DNA from: Nageia nagi
Lineage: Eukaryota; Pinophyta
DNA length: 64,000 bases
Assembly: GCA_050084985.1 (NCBI GenBank)
Contig: JBITNC010000001.1
Span: 104,284,001-104,348,000 of the forward strand
Reading direction: 5' to 3'
The position numbers and the translations under genes are program-made. Below the pieces are notes generated by a model that ran no database searches, was not told the DNA's origin, and was given only the letters and a program-made list of their open reading frames with translations. Of the stretch, positions 46,619 through 58,479 are shown in pieces (positions within the stretch are counted from its first letter, which is position 1; every line of letters starts with the position of its first letter).

Positions 46619-47582
46619 AGGAAAGATTATTATAGTTTAAATTACTAAGAAGAGTTAAATAGTAAAATAGTAATTTTATTAAGAAGGGATATTTTTCTTT
46701 AATGAATCTTGAAATAATACTTGGTAACCAAGGATGGGAGGTACATGAAGGATCTAAAATCCTCCCTAGGCCCATAGTATTAAATAAGTTTAAAATGATG
46801 AATTTTTAAGGAAATGGTCAAGTGTGTCCTGATCCTCCTCCATCCTAGTACTCGAACCGTCCACTAAAGTTGCATGGAGATGTTTGTTGAGAAAATATTG
46901 ATTGTGGTCTTCACGATGAATCAAAGATGAATTACTAGTCTATAAGATGATATAATGGCATGTACTCCATTTGTATTACATTGTATGATGTTTTATGATC
47001 CTTTGTAATTATTTTTAATTAAATTATGGATATTTTAAGAGTTATGTCACTAAGATAGATGGATTTTTACCAGGTGTGAATGATTACCTTGTAATGAATT
47101 AATATTCTTGTATTAGCACATAAATGAATAAAGAAGATTATTTATGTTTATGCCTTATTCATATGATGAAATGAAAAATAGATGATTTGTAATTTAATTA
47201 ATTCATTTTTGTATGTAAATTATTCGTGAAATACTAGCATTATGATTTAATGAGTAATGATTACATGAATAGGAGTAGGAATTAATATTTGTTTTTATAT
47301 GAAAATAGTTAGTGTTATTAGAAACTGATTATGGAAATGATTTTACCAAGGCTCATAAAATAAGTAGATCGATTAGATTATTAATCCTAATAAACCCAAA
47401 ACTATCACAATGAATTCAAAACAAACCTAAATTAGAGTTAGTATTTCAAATGTCAATTTGGGATCACTTGGGAAACTTTAGGGATCATTAGGATCAAAGT
47501 GGGTACAAATGGGACCCAATGGAATTAAAGGGGACTATTTGGGACCTCCTTGGAATAAATATAGAAGTTTTTAGATAAAAAG

Positions 47583-47616
<34 letters not shown>

Positions 47617-47687
47617 ATAAAAATATAATCTTAATCTTAGATCCGTAATCCATCCAAGGACTACATAGAATCTTGAAAAGAATAATC
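46619..47687 (+). other. 5'-LTR segment missing from the 3' LTR
   Basis: The 5' LTR reads ATTAGCAA then GGAAAG..., returning at AATCCAACCC. The 3' LTR joins these directly as ATTAGCAATCCAACC near 55,660. The two-base overlap AA at the joint suggests a microhomology deletion in the 3' LTR rather than an insertion here; no inverted repeats or target duplication flank the segment. It carries an (AT)14 microsatellite. Confidence 0.65.
47585..47613. repeat. (AT)n microsatellite
   Basis: About 14 uninterrupted AT units within the 5' LTR, followed by AATAATAATAAAAAT. Confidence 0.95.
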
Positions 47688-48751
47688 CAACCCAAAGGAA
47701 ATTTTGGGATGAATGCAATAATGTTAGAAATAATGCATGAAAAATGGTGAAGAACCTTTGATAAGTAAACCTACATATCTAGACAATAAGTGAAATGAAT
47801 ATTCCTTATGTGATGATCACTTAGCATTGTATTAATTTTGTAGCAATAGTGGGTTAGATCGTACCTCATGACTTGTTGCTTTCTACATGCACAATGATTT
47901 TTAAATTAGACCTATTTATGTTAGACAATATGTACTATATAAATAGAACTATGTGACTTCTAAAGTAAGCATATAACTGATACTTTTGATGTACACCTCA
48001 TGGTCAAAGATGAATAGTGATAAACCTTAGGGTAGAACTAGGTCTAGATTATGATTGATTATTATGCATGGTGGGTTCTTTTTCAACATATTTATCAATA
48101 AATTATATTAAATAACTACTCAAGTGTATTGTTTAATACCCATGGCTCCCCAAGTTGTGGGCCTAGCTGATAGTTATGGGTAGGCTAGTGATTCATATCC
48201 TCTGATAGGTATGTCAAGTGGGGATAGAAATTAGAAAAACTAAAAATACTAGATGATGGTAACTAGTAGTCATACCACTAGTAGTTAACAAATATGGGTA
48301 TGATGATTATTCCATAGGCAATGATACCTACTCATATGAAAGCTTACCTAGGAAATGCTATTTTCTCCTATGAGATGGAGAGTTATAATCAAGTAATGAT
48401 ATTAACTTAGTGAAAGTACAATATTTTAGGTGGTATGGAGCTTGAGTAGAAAATCCCTACACCATGACATGATAGCCTATTGCACACTAGATGTGAAATA
48501 GGAATGGTGGGGTCACCTTTGAGGCATCTTCTCAATAAAGTGAGTGTTGAGGAATAAACACCAAATAAATTTATTAGGGTTAGTTATCTTGATTCTTGAT
48601 CAATCTTATCATGTGAGTGCTGAACTAGCTAGTAGCATTATTAAGTGCATTTGAAATTTCTTGATCCATTCCTAAATCATTTGAGTGTTACAAAAGAATT
48701 AGTTTTGAAATTTAAAGTTTTATTTGATGGGAATAGGTGGATGCATTACAT

Positions 48752-48763
48752 AGGTATCAAAGT
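48752..48763 (+). other. Primer binding site, initiator Met tRNA type
   Basis: AGGTATCAAAGT begins one base after the 5' LTR and matches TGGTATCAGAGC at nine of twelve positions. It marks the LTR boundary and the plus orientation. Confidence 0.75.
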
Positions 48764-49195
48764 GTCAAGTTCAAACCTTCAAGCCTATGGTCCATGATGA
48801 TTTTTTTGTACAAGTTTAGGAAGTCTAGATTTAGTATGCATGAGTCTAATAGCAATACCATTCAATCGAATTAAATTATAGCACTCCCAAGATGTGTAAC
48901 TAGAGCTTCAAGTAACCTGTAATAAGGTGCTACAAATAGCCCTACTATAAATGCCAATGTCAATGCCATAGAAAATAGAAGACTTGTAAGGGGATGAAAT
49001 GCTAGAAGAGGAATAATAAGGAATTCCAATCAATGGGTTCTTGCAAATTACATTGAGAGTTTTTCTAGCCATTCCAATCAAAATAATAGAGGAGATGAAG
49101 CCATCAAAAGACTCTAAGAGTAGGTGATAAAGCAATAAGAATTAATAAATAATATGATGAGTCAAAGAGTTGACCCTCCAAGATAGGAATCTAAT
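48764..49195 (+). other. Leader and possible Gag N-terminal region
   Basis: Lies between the primer site and the recognisable Gag part. Around 48,990-49,030 NARRGIIRNSNQ-type reading may be the disordered Gag N-terminus. No motif to rely on. Confidence 0.35.
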
Positions 49196-50170
49196 CTAGT
49201 CATTCTACTAAAAGGAAGATCAGATGGAATAGAAAACCAAATACAAAAAAGAATTGAATAAGAACTTATAGTTGATCTGAAGAAAGCCTAGATACCTAAT
49301 TTTAATGGAAATCAAGAGGGTGAGCACACAATATTATGGTTAAAGGAGGTTAAAACATACTTTTTTAAGAAAAATATATCACTAAAACCCAATATCATGT
49401 GGCCTACCTACAACTTTCAAGACATTACTCTTGAATGGTGGAATGCCTACAAAGTTTAGGATGAAATTGAGTATTTGAAGTAGCCAAAATTTGTGGAAGC
49501 ATTCTTGAATATATTTATCCTTCAAATCTATTTTAACAAGAAATATGAGGAATATTATACACTTCAACAAGGCTCCATGAGTGTGCAAAGCTATCATCAA
49601 TAATTCATAAAACTTCTTAAGTACATTCTAGATGATAAAAATCATCTGAAGGTTCATAGATTCCTAGTGGGGTTGGATTCCAAGATCAAGACTATGTTCG
49701 ATGTCCTAAACCCTAAGACATTAAAATAGGCTTATGATCTAGCTAAGAGAGAAAAAAGTAACTTGGGCATTACAAAGACCTTCATGAACTATTTTCAAGA
49801 TGAAATAAATAAGGAACCTTTTTGAAAGAATAGAATTGCTAAATAACAAGATTCATACAATGACAATAGAAAGGCCAATCAAAATCACAAAGATGAAAAC
49901 TTTTTGAGATTTGAGAAGAAATAACCTATAAATAAGGGTTTCAAGAAGAAGAGTTTTAAAAAGAACAATTAGTAGTTTAGAAGGTAGAATTAGAATAATG
50001 GAAATCAAGGATTTAAGAAATAGAACTAAGGACTCCTTGAAAAAAGAAATAATCAATATGTGCCTAAGGATAACAACTTAGAGAAAAAGAAAGCTCCATG
50101 TGATGGATGTTAGAACTATGGTGGAGTGCATTATGTGATTCAATGATGTTTGTAGAGAGACCCACCTAAG
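49196..50170 (+). pseudogene. gag: Ty3/gypsy gag remnant
   Basis: The frame gives NFNGNQEGEHTILWLKEVKT (49,300), TLEWWNAYK (49,428), FVEAFLNIFILQIYFNKKYE (49,490) and LQQGSMSVQSYHQ (49,562). Then comes FIKLLKYILDDKNHLKVHRF (49,605). This is the retrotrans_gag signature (xxxxWWxxF...FxxxFxxxY...LxQGxMSVxxYxxxFxxL). A basic tract follows (near 49,960). A CCHC-like knuckle near 50,098-50,155 reads CDGC, then NYGGVHYVIQ, with one ligand replaced and two stops. Gag forms the capsid and packages element RNA. Stops such as that after NAYKV (TAG for CAG) fit C-to-T decay. Confidence 0.8.
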
Positions 50171-50199
50171 AATCATAAATTTTTGTAGTGATTGGACTG

Positions 50200-50570
50200 G
50201 GATAAACTCAAGGACAAGCTATATCTCTCTAGATCTTGGGTAAAATTTTTGGCAAATATTTTAAAGTTTTGATAGATTATGGTGCAATGTATAGTTTCAT
50301 TTCAAATTCTTTAGTTAAATACATGTTAAATACAGCAAAATATTTTATATATGGATGGAAATTAGAGTTTGGGTCTAGTCAAAAGGTTTCTATCAAATAA
50401 TATTTTAGGAATGTTGAGATAGAGTTACACAAAGGGTTTACTGTGTGGGACTTATATGTGGTTCCCTTAGCTTCCTATGATATTATCGTAGGAATGGATT
50501 GGTTAATGGCACATAAGGCCTTGATCAATTTTCAAGAGATATGGATGAATACATTGATTTATCATAAAAC
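50200..50570 (+). pseudogene. pro: Retropepsin (aspartic protease) remnant
   Basis: KVLIDYGAMYSFISNSLV (50,263-50,315) corresponds to the VLIDSGATHSFIS active-site stretch with Ser replaced by Tyr (DYG for DSG). YDIIVGMDWLMAHKALINF (50,477-50,530) is the conserved ILGMDWL flap-and-core block that closes the domain. The enzyme cleaves the Gag-Pol polyprotein. Frame breaks and the altered active site make it inactive. Confidence 0.85.
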
Positions 50571-50619
50571 TAATATAGGATGTTCATTTATTAAGGACCA
50601 TTTGAGCTATACTTGGTCA

Positions 50620-52050
50620 TAACCATGCAAATGAGAAGAAGTATTAGAAACAAGGAAATAGTCTATGTAGTTGAGGTCAAAGAAGTAGAAACAAAGGATA
50701 AAGAGGTAGAACTGTTAAACAAGTATCCAATGTTAAGATAATATAAGGATGTGTTTCCTAAGGATCTACCTAGTCTACCCCCAAAATGAGAATTTGACTT
50801 CTCGATAGATATAGTACTAGGAGTTGAACTAATATCTAGAACCTCCTATAGATTTAACACCATTAAGATGTAAGAGTTAAAAGTGAAATTACAAGATCTT
50901 TAGGAGAAAAGGTTGATAAAACCTAGTGTATCACCTTGGGGTGCTCCTATATTATTTGTAAAAAATAAGGATGGAACACTAGAATTATGTATTAACTATA
51001 GGATGTTGAAAAACGTAACCATCAAGAATAGGTACATCCTCTACCTAGGATTGATGACTTGTTTGACAAGCTCAAAGATGTTGCTATCTTTTGCAAGATA
51101 GACTTAAGATCAAGTTACCACAAGTTGAGAATAAAAGAATTAGATACCAATATGACAACATTTAAGCCTCAATATGGACATTATGACTTTATGGTATTAC
51201 CTTTTGGGCTAACAAATGTTCTTGCAACATTCATGAATCTGGTAAACAATGTTTACTAAGAATACTTAGACAAATTTATGCTAGTCTTTTTAGATGATAT
51301 CCTCATATACTCAAGGAATAAAGAGGAGCATAACCATAATTTAAGATTAGCCTTAGAGGTTTTGAGATGACATTAGCTATATGGTAAATTATCTTAGTGT
51401 GAATTCTATGTTTCTCACATTTAGTAATTAGGTCATATTATTTTTATCAAAGGAATATTAGTTTACCCTAAAAAGGTAGAAGAAATAATGAGTTGGCCTA
51501 CACCAACAAATGTTAGTGAGGTAAGAATTTTCATGGGATTGGCTAGGTACTATAGAATATTTATTAAGGATTTCTCAAATAGCCTACAAAAGAAAAATGA
51601 AATCTTTAAGTGGATTGAGAAGTACAAAAAGGCTTTTGTAGCTTTGAAAGAAAAGCTTACCTCCACACCAGTTCTCACTATCCTTGACCCACATAATGAA
51701 TTTGTAGTCTACATAGATGCATCATTAGAGATTTTAGGTGTAGTATTATCACAAAATGGAAGTCTTATAACATATTAATCCAAAAAGTTAAAGCCACATG
51801 AGTTGAACTATGCTACACATTATCTTGAGTTAGTAGTTGTAATGCATGCACTCAATATGTGGAGGCATTACTTGCTAGGAAAACCTATCAAATTAGAAAT
51901 AGATCATCAAAGTTTGAAATACTTGTTCACTCAACCCAACTTAAATGCTAGGAAAAGGTAATGGATGGATTCCTTATAGAATATGATTTTGGTATTGAGT
52001 ATATCAAGGGTAAGGAAACTAAGGTGGTAGATGCATTAAGTTGAGGAAGA
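50620..52050 (+). pseudogene. pol: Ty3/gypsy reverse transcriptase and RNase H
   Basis: RT starts near 50,745 (DVFPKDLPSLPPK), followed by [20 protein letters not shown] (50,908-50,970), [15 protein letters not shown] (51,090), YDFMVLPFGLTNV (51,183) and [10 protein letters not shown], with the FxDD catalytic box at 51,287-51,298. RNase H begins with FKWIEKYKKAFVALKEKL (51,605) and includes FVVYIDASLEILGVVLS (catalytic Asp at 51,716), HELNYATHYLELVVVMHAL and EIDHQSLKYLF (near 51,900). Many breaks are CAG/CAA to TAG/TAA or CGA to TGA changes, for example before EKRLIKP and after NNVY. The catalytic residues seen are mostly kept, so decay was random rather than at the active site. Confidence 0.9.
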
Positions 52051-52149
52051 CATGTAAATGCCATGACAAGAAGCCAGTATGACCTATTTGATCAAGTGAG
52101 AATCTTATAACAAGAGGATTTGTACTATAAATCCATTACGGAAATGATA

Positions 52150-53340
52150 AAGAAAGGTAATCCTTAATCTTAAGAATTTGATAGAAAAGATGGAAATTTG
52201 TATTTTAGAGACAAATTAGTCATCCCAAAAAAAGGATATTTAAGAAATTTAATGTTGCAATAAGCCCATCATCCTCTGTATGCAACACATCTAGGAGGTA
52301 TGAATATGGGAGAATACTTGAAAAAGAACTTCTATTAGGATGGAATAGAGAAATATATAGTAAAGTTTGAGATAAGATTCTTGGAATGTCAAAAAGTGAA
52401 AGTGAGAAATCAACATCCAAGTGGATATCTGTATCCCCATGATATTTTGACATAGAAGTGGAAAGTAATTTCAATGGATTTCATAGTTGGTTTTTTGAAA
52501 ACCATATTTCATCATGACTCCATATTGGTTATGGTTGATAGCTTAACCAAGGTTGCACATTTTATCCCTAGTAATACCAAAGATGATGCCAATACAATAG
52601 CCAATATCTTTACACATGAAATATTTAGACTGCATCAATTTCTTAAAGTGATAATTTCATATAGGGATTCTAAATTCACTCTCGTATTTTACAAATCATT
52701 ACATAAGGCATTTAGTGCAAAATTGAATATGAGTTTAGCTTATCATCTTGAGATAAATTGATAGATAAAACATGTGAATAGAGTCCTCAAGGACATGCTC
52801 AGAATGTATTTCATGGAATAAAATACCAAATGGGAAGATTGTCTCTATTTGGTTGATTTCCTATATAATAATGACCATCTTTCATCTTTATGAATGGTTC
52901 CTTTTGAAGCAATATATAGAATGAGGTGCATAACTCCTTTAACTTGGGATAATTGGGAGAATCGAGTGATGATCCAACTTGAAATGTTAAATTAAATAAA
53001 GAAGTAGCTAAACTCCATTTGATAAAAGTTGAATGAAGCTACTGATTGATAAAAGAGTTATGCTGATATTAAGAGAACTCATCAAGAATTTGTTGTGGGT
53101 GATAAGGTCTTTTTATGAGTTTGATCCATGAAATGTGTCATAAAGTCAACTAAATTGGATTCTTGATTTGTTGGTCCTTTTGAAATTATGGAAAAGAAGA
53201 GTCTAGAAGCCTACAAACTTACCTTGCCATAAGGTTTTTCCAAAATACATGATGTCTTTAATGTCTCCTTGTGACAAAAGTATGTTGCTAGCCCCTCTCA
53301 TGTTTTAGATTTTCTCTAAGAAGCTAAGAAATAGGAAAAT
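52150..53340 (+). pseudogene. pol: Ty3/gypsy integrase remnant
   Basis: The H2C2 region AHHPLYATHLGG...ECQKVK (52,263-52,400) precedes a core of 95 uninterrupted codons (52,474-52,761) starting MDFIVGF with the first catalytic Asp. The second, in the usual SDRD, is Tyr (SYRDSKF, 52,657). The third, in HPQTDGQTE, is replaced by Lys (HLEIN..IKHVNRVLKDMLRM, 52,740-52,810). After it come VPFEAIYRMR (52,890) and a GPY/F-type C-terminal domain (EFVVGDKVFL; FVGPFEIMEKKSLEAYKLTL; KIHDVFNVSL; 53,088-53,270). Two catalytic residues are gone, so it cannot integrate. No chromodomain follows. Confidence 0.9.
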
Positions 53341-53497
53341 TAATGAATGTATAATCTAGTGGGATAAATATTCTGAGTCATCTTCTACATGGTAAGATAC
53401 AAATACTACAAAAAGATAATTTCTATATTTGTTTATTTAACTATGTGAAACATTTATAAACTTTGTATTTGTATGTAAGAACAAAGGGGATTGTGTT

Positions 53498-53511
53498 CCT
53501 TTTAAGGGGGG
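53498..53511 (+). other. Polypurine tract of the Ty3/gypsy element
   Basis: CCTTTTAAGGGGGG ends directly at the 3' LTR start TGTATTTCATGACCC. It sets the boundary. Confidence 0.85.
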
Positions 53512-56500
53512 TGTATTTCATGACCCACCTCAAGACAGTATTTGACCTCGAGTACCATGGAGGATTTGCATGGATCATGTTTGGAATAATGCTATGGTGA
53601 TGATGAATTGGATAAGGAAATATGTATAATTTAATTCAATTAATGTTGGCTTCAAGGTTTTCCATGATGTAGATAATAGGTTACCTCGATATAGAGAAAT
53701 TGATCCAAAGATCCTAAGGAACAAAGGTGAATTGGTGATGGGAACACAAGGGTAAGAAGGAGCAAATGTTTGGTGTTGGATCGCTGACACACCCTATGAT
53801 CATCATATATCATGTAGTTGCATAATTGCTATGATTTCTAATTTCTTAATGAAAATGTATTTGCAAATATGTGTAAATAATAATCTTACCTTGCAAGATG
53901 AGGCAATCATCCCAAGTAAAGGTGTATTTCCTTTGTCATGTTTTGAATTCTAAATTTGAAAATAAATGGAAAAAGAATATACCTTATTTAAATTTCAAAA
54001 TTTACATAAGGTTAGAAAAATAAATTTATATAGGGTAAAAGTTAAAAATAAATTCCCATACTATTACCATGTGAGGCTAATAGTAAAAATAGTATTAAAA
54101 TAGACTTTAATATTAAGCAATTATTGGGACAAAGCACATGTCTTTCATCTTATTATATGAGGTGTTAAATAATAATGGTCTTAATAGTACCTTAATAGTA
54201 ACCTACCTTAACTTAGGAGTAATACCTCCAAAAAATGACATGACCCAACTAATCTTAATTTTAATCCTTTACATTCCACCTTAGATTTAAATATTATTAT
54301 TTTTATTAAAATTATAATAGTAAATATTTTGGCTAATTTCTACACATTCAACTATAAATACAAGGGTACCTTTAAAATCAAGAATATCAAGCTTAGAATC
54401 TTGTAGAAAAGAAAAGCTTTTCCCTCTTTTATTTTATTAGGTGCTCTTCTTTTACAAAATCTAGTAGAAGAGAAATGGATGTTTAATTGATTCATTTATT
54501 TGTATTATGTATTGCCTTTTGGTTATGATAGGATAAAGTTTAATTCTTTATTGGAGATGTAACTTATTTTTAAATTTCAACTAGGGCATATATCATTTAG
54601 AATAGTGTTCTAATATTACTTATTCTATTTTTATTTTGAAAAGTGAGATATCATGTGCTCCTCAAAATTTTAAATTCCTTTAGATGACTCTTTTATTATG
54701 ATACATTTTATGCCTCCTTGAACATGAGGAAACTAGAGGATAGCAATGTCATATCAGTTCATTATTCCTTCCATAATAATTTATGTAATGTAATGATACT
54801 TAGGCTCCTCACATTGAAACAAGCTATGTATCCCTCTCCTAATGTCATGTAGACTACAAAGTCTCTCCTACAAATAGCACATGATTTAAAATTGTAGATT
54901 ATCATTCACAAAGTTTCCCTTAAACCATGGAAAAGGTAAATAATGTTGAATCAGGATAGAATTCTATAGGGCTATTACTGCACCCTCTTTCTTATACTTG
55001 TCAGGGCACCTCTTACACTTGTAGAGCAATTTTTGGACTCTTAAAAAGAATACTCTAGCCCACAAATGCCCATATTAGAAAGAATAACATCAAACCAACC
55101 ATATGGTCTTAGAGAAAGCAGGAATATCCTAATAATTTATTACCACCTATCGATAGTATTGAAAGCTAAAACCAAAATAAAATAAGGCATAGTATACATA
55201 CGAAATGCTATGAAAAACTATCCTATCAATTCAAACCTTTCAAAACCCTCTTGTTGGATCAATACTTATGCTATCAATATGTTATTTAAACCTTAATTGA
55301 TTTATTCTAATAGAAAGCATAGAGATTGGTGTATAAATACAAGGTGATGATGCACTATAAAATGTTTAGGCTCTCTTCTAGATGTGCAAATAAATCCATT
55401 TGGTTTATTTACTTTTACATTGATTGATGCTTGGAATTTGATCATTATGAATGAATTTTAAATTATACATAAATGTATGAGTGCATTCATATAGTATAGT
55501 AAAGAAGTGTTTATTTATAAATATTGATAGACTTGATGCTTAAAGACTATGATAATCAAGTAAGTGTTATAGTAATACTAAATGGACTTTATATGTTACA
55601 AAAAGGAAGGGATGTACAAAAACTTTAGTAGAATGGATTTGGAAATAATATGATTAGCAATCCAACCTAAAGAACATTATATGGATTAATAATGCAAGCA
55701 ATAATCCATGATAATGGTAGAGAACCTTCACCAATAAACCTACAACCTCTACATGATAAGTAGAAGGAATATTCATTTTACGAGGACAACTTAGCCATGC
55801 ATTACTTTGTAGCAATAGTGGGCTAGACCTTACCTCATAACTTGGTACTTTACATATGCAAATAATTTTAATGTAGAACTATTTACATTATACAATGTGT
55901 ATGGGATAAATAAAATTATGTGACTTCCTAAGTAAGCATATAACCAAGACTTCTAATGTACACCTCTTGGGAAAAGATGAATAGTGATAAACCCTAGGTT
56001 AGAACTAGGTATATATTATGATTGATTATTGTGCATGGTATCTTATACCCCTACCATTGTTTTAAATGATTACAAAAAATTATTAGGTCATGGGTGGGTT
56101 CTTTTGTCAATACATTTATTAATAAATTAGAATAAAAAACCACTTAAGGGTATTATTTACTACCCATCGCTCCCCAAGTTATGGCCATGGGGATGCCAGA
56201 CCACATGGTGGGCCTAATTGATAGTTATTGGTAGGCTAATGACTCATATCCTTGATAGGTGTGTTAGGTGGGGATAGTAATATGAAAAACTACAATTACT
56301 AGATGAGGGTAACTAGTAATCATACCACTTGTAGTTAGTAAATAAGGTTATGATAATTATTCCATATATGATGGTACCCACTCATATGAAAGCTTACCTA
56401 GGATAATCTATTTGCTCCTATGAGATGGAGAGTTGTCATAAGGTAATGATATTAACTTAATGGAAGTGCATCTCTCAAGTGGTATGGGCCCCAAATATAA

Positions 56501-56799
56501 AACCACTATGTCATGACTTGAAAGCATGTTGCACATGGACATGAAACATAAATGGTGGGATCACCTTTGAGGCATATTCTAAATAGGGTGAGTATTGATG
56601 AGTAAACACCAAAAAATTTATTAGGGTTGGTTATCTTGGTTCTTGACCAATGTTGCCATGTGAGTGCTGAACTAGCTAGCATAATTATTAAGCTCATTTG
56701 GGATCACCTGGTCCATTCCTAGATCATTTAAGTGTTACAAAAAAAATTACTTCCAAAATTTAGGGTTATTTGTTGATGGGAATAGGTGGATGTGTTACA
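53512..56799 (+). repeat. 3' LTR of the Ty3/gypsy element (3.29 kb)
   Basis: TGTATTTCATGACCC...GATGTGTTACA. Collinear with the 5' LTR except for the missing ~1.07 kb (joint near 55,660), a ~35-bp deletion near 54,115, and short extra pieces near 56,040-56,095 and 56,183-56,200. It retains an antisense open frame shared with the other LTR copies, not judged a gene. Confidence 0.9.
54352..54360 (+). promoter_or_regulatory. LTR TATA box
   Basis: CTATAAATA followed by CAAGGGTACC, the counterpart of the 5' LTR site. Its conservation in two otherwise diverged LTRs supports a promoter role. Confidence 0.55.
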
Positions 56800-57250
56800 A
56801 TTAAGCCTATGTTATTTCATATAAATTGCTAGACTAATCGAAATTAGCTTTAATCTTAAATAATTACTTATGATTTTTCCTTGAGGCTATGTGTTGATAT
56901 ATGATATTTTCCACAAAAAAGCTATATGAAAGTTTGCCCCTTATCTTATGTAATTTTAAATCATAAAAAGGTATATTTCTCTCTCTTAAAATCTTACATT
57001 TTTTATTTGATTCTATATAAACTACATTTTATTGGGCATAAGCCATACCAATTTAATCTATACTAGTAGTTAAAAGTGAATCATCTTACACTAAATCTAA
57101 ACTAACTCACATATCTTCTTCTTGTATTAAAAAAAAATTGATCTTATTAATAATACATAATCTAAAGTTTTTTATTTATAAATTGTTATCAATAATTTCA
57201 AGTTTGAAAGTGATTTTTGCTCTACAAGTTTCTAATAAAAAAGCCAAAGT
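56800..57250. other. Spacer, nothing recognised
   Basis: A+T-rich sequence between the Ty3/gypsy element and the LINE, without coding or repeat signal. Confidence 0.45.
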
Positions 57251-58340
57251 TAAAGTTATTGCTTTGATTTTCATACCACTTCCCTTCGAGGTGTGTGTGG
57301 GAAACCTAGCTTAATGTTCCTATATAGCTTCATTTGAAATTGGAAAAAGGATCAATGACACCTAAGTAACCATACATGTTTGTGCCAAAGGTATTCCATG
57401 AGGTAATTCTACCCTTAATATTGTTATTCCTTTACTTGAGTTCAATAGGATGTGTGCTTGGCTTGAGATCCATAATCTAATAGGTTATTTTATTGGGTGT
57501 ATTATCTTTTATCCTAACCTAAAAACTTAGATAGAATAGTATCTATGACCTTAAGTTATTCAAGTTGACCATGTTCAAAACTTGTCCAAAGGTTTTTGTC
57601 ATTTTTAGTTTGCCTAGCTTGAACATGATCAAAAGGTTTTGAGCAAGGGATTGAGTTATGTTAGTAGCACTCTTTTAGTTTGTCATCCTTGGAGCTAAAA
57701 TTTCTTAGCTACTAAATCTATAAATTTGGTTGGGCCTATCTAAGTGAAATTCCCAAACCTCCCTCTAACCCTATGGTCTTATATAGAAAATTCAGTCAAT
57801 CTTCCAGAGGATTTTGTATGTGATGAACTAACTCGCTTTATGTCTTCTTGTCTAACTCAATGTATGTATGTTTAGGTGGACCTTACCAAGTTGTTAAAGG
57901 AAGTACTTTATATTTAGATTAGAGCTACTTGGAATTTATAATGAGAGGTACATGTTAGTCTCTTGAATTATTATTTTAAATACCATTCCTAGTCTCACAA
58001 GATTAAATATTATCCTCTAATGTTAGATAGATTTAAAGCTAAGGAAGCTATTGTGGCCTCGTTGGTACCAACACCTATCAACCATATAACCAATTGTCTT
58101 ATTGGATATGGGGAATGGAAATATTTTCATCACAAAAAAGGAAAATGTAAGAATGTAAGTAATGGTTCAGTGCCTATTATCTATGCTTAGGTAGTAGTTA
58201 TCAAACCTCCCCCTTAGGTATCCATTTGAATTTTGGTTGTTATGGAGGTTCTTCCCGAAGTGGGATATTGCATATGTTGATATGGATATTACAATTTTAC
58301 TCATATCACTCACTTAAGAGTTGGACATAGTGGAAAGAGG
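57251..58340 (+). pseudogene. LINE ORF1-like region
   Basis: In short frames I see LWSYIENSVNLPEDFVCDEL (57,776-57,835), VDLTKLLKEVLYI followed by IRATWNL (57,877-57,940), then IGYGEWKYFHHKKGKCKNVS (58,105-58,160). The VDLxKxLPExxxL phrase is typical of the segment after the DUF4283 RNA-binding domain in plant LINE ORF1 proteins. The CCHC knuckle expected after it is not clear. Assignment by position and one motif. Confidence 0.4.
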
Positions 58341-58479
58341 ATATGTAAATGGAATAGGGAGAGGTGGTCAAAGATCCTGTAGCTCTCCTTTGCATAACTC
58401 ATATGTTCATTTAGATAAATGGTATCATGTCAATTCATCTCATATAGAATCAAAGCCTATGATGCCTAATTAATTTATG

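Larger units (their letters stand above)
44411..48750 (+). repeat. 5' LTR of the Ty3/gypsy element (4.34 kb)
   Basis: It starts TGTCACAAGCCACCTC and ends GGTGGATGCATTACA, next to the primer site. It aligns collinearly with the 3' LTR, with shared landmarks such as ATGATACTTAGGCTCCTCAC (near 45,734) and GCACCCTCTTTCTTATACT (near 45,920). About 1.07 kb (46,619-47,687) has no counterpart in the 3' LTR. No coding content. Confidence 0.9.
44411..56799 (+). mobile_element. Ty3/gypsy LTR retrotransposon with very long LTRs
   Basis: Long direct repeats at 44,411-48,750 and 53,512-56,799 (TG...CA ends) flank a 4.76-kb interior. The interior has a primer site, gag, protease, reverse transcriptase, RNase H and integrase in Ty3/gypsy order, and a polypurine tract. 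All ORFs are broken. The LTRs differ in length by ~1.05 kb. The flanking pentamers GATAA (left) and ATTAA (right) do not form a clean target duplication. No chromodomain was seen after the integrase. I cannot assign the lineage within Ty3/gypsy. Confidence 0.9.

Noticed and set aside
44406-56804. GATAA/ATTAA as target duplication of the Ty3/gypsy element
   Set aside because: Only three of five bases agree, no better than chance in A+T-rich sequence.
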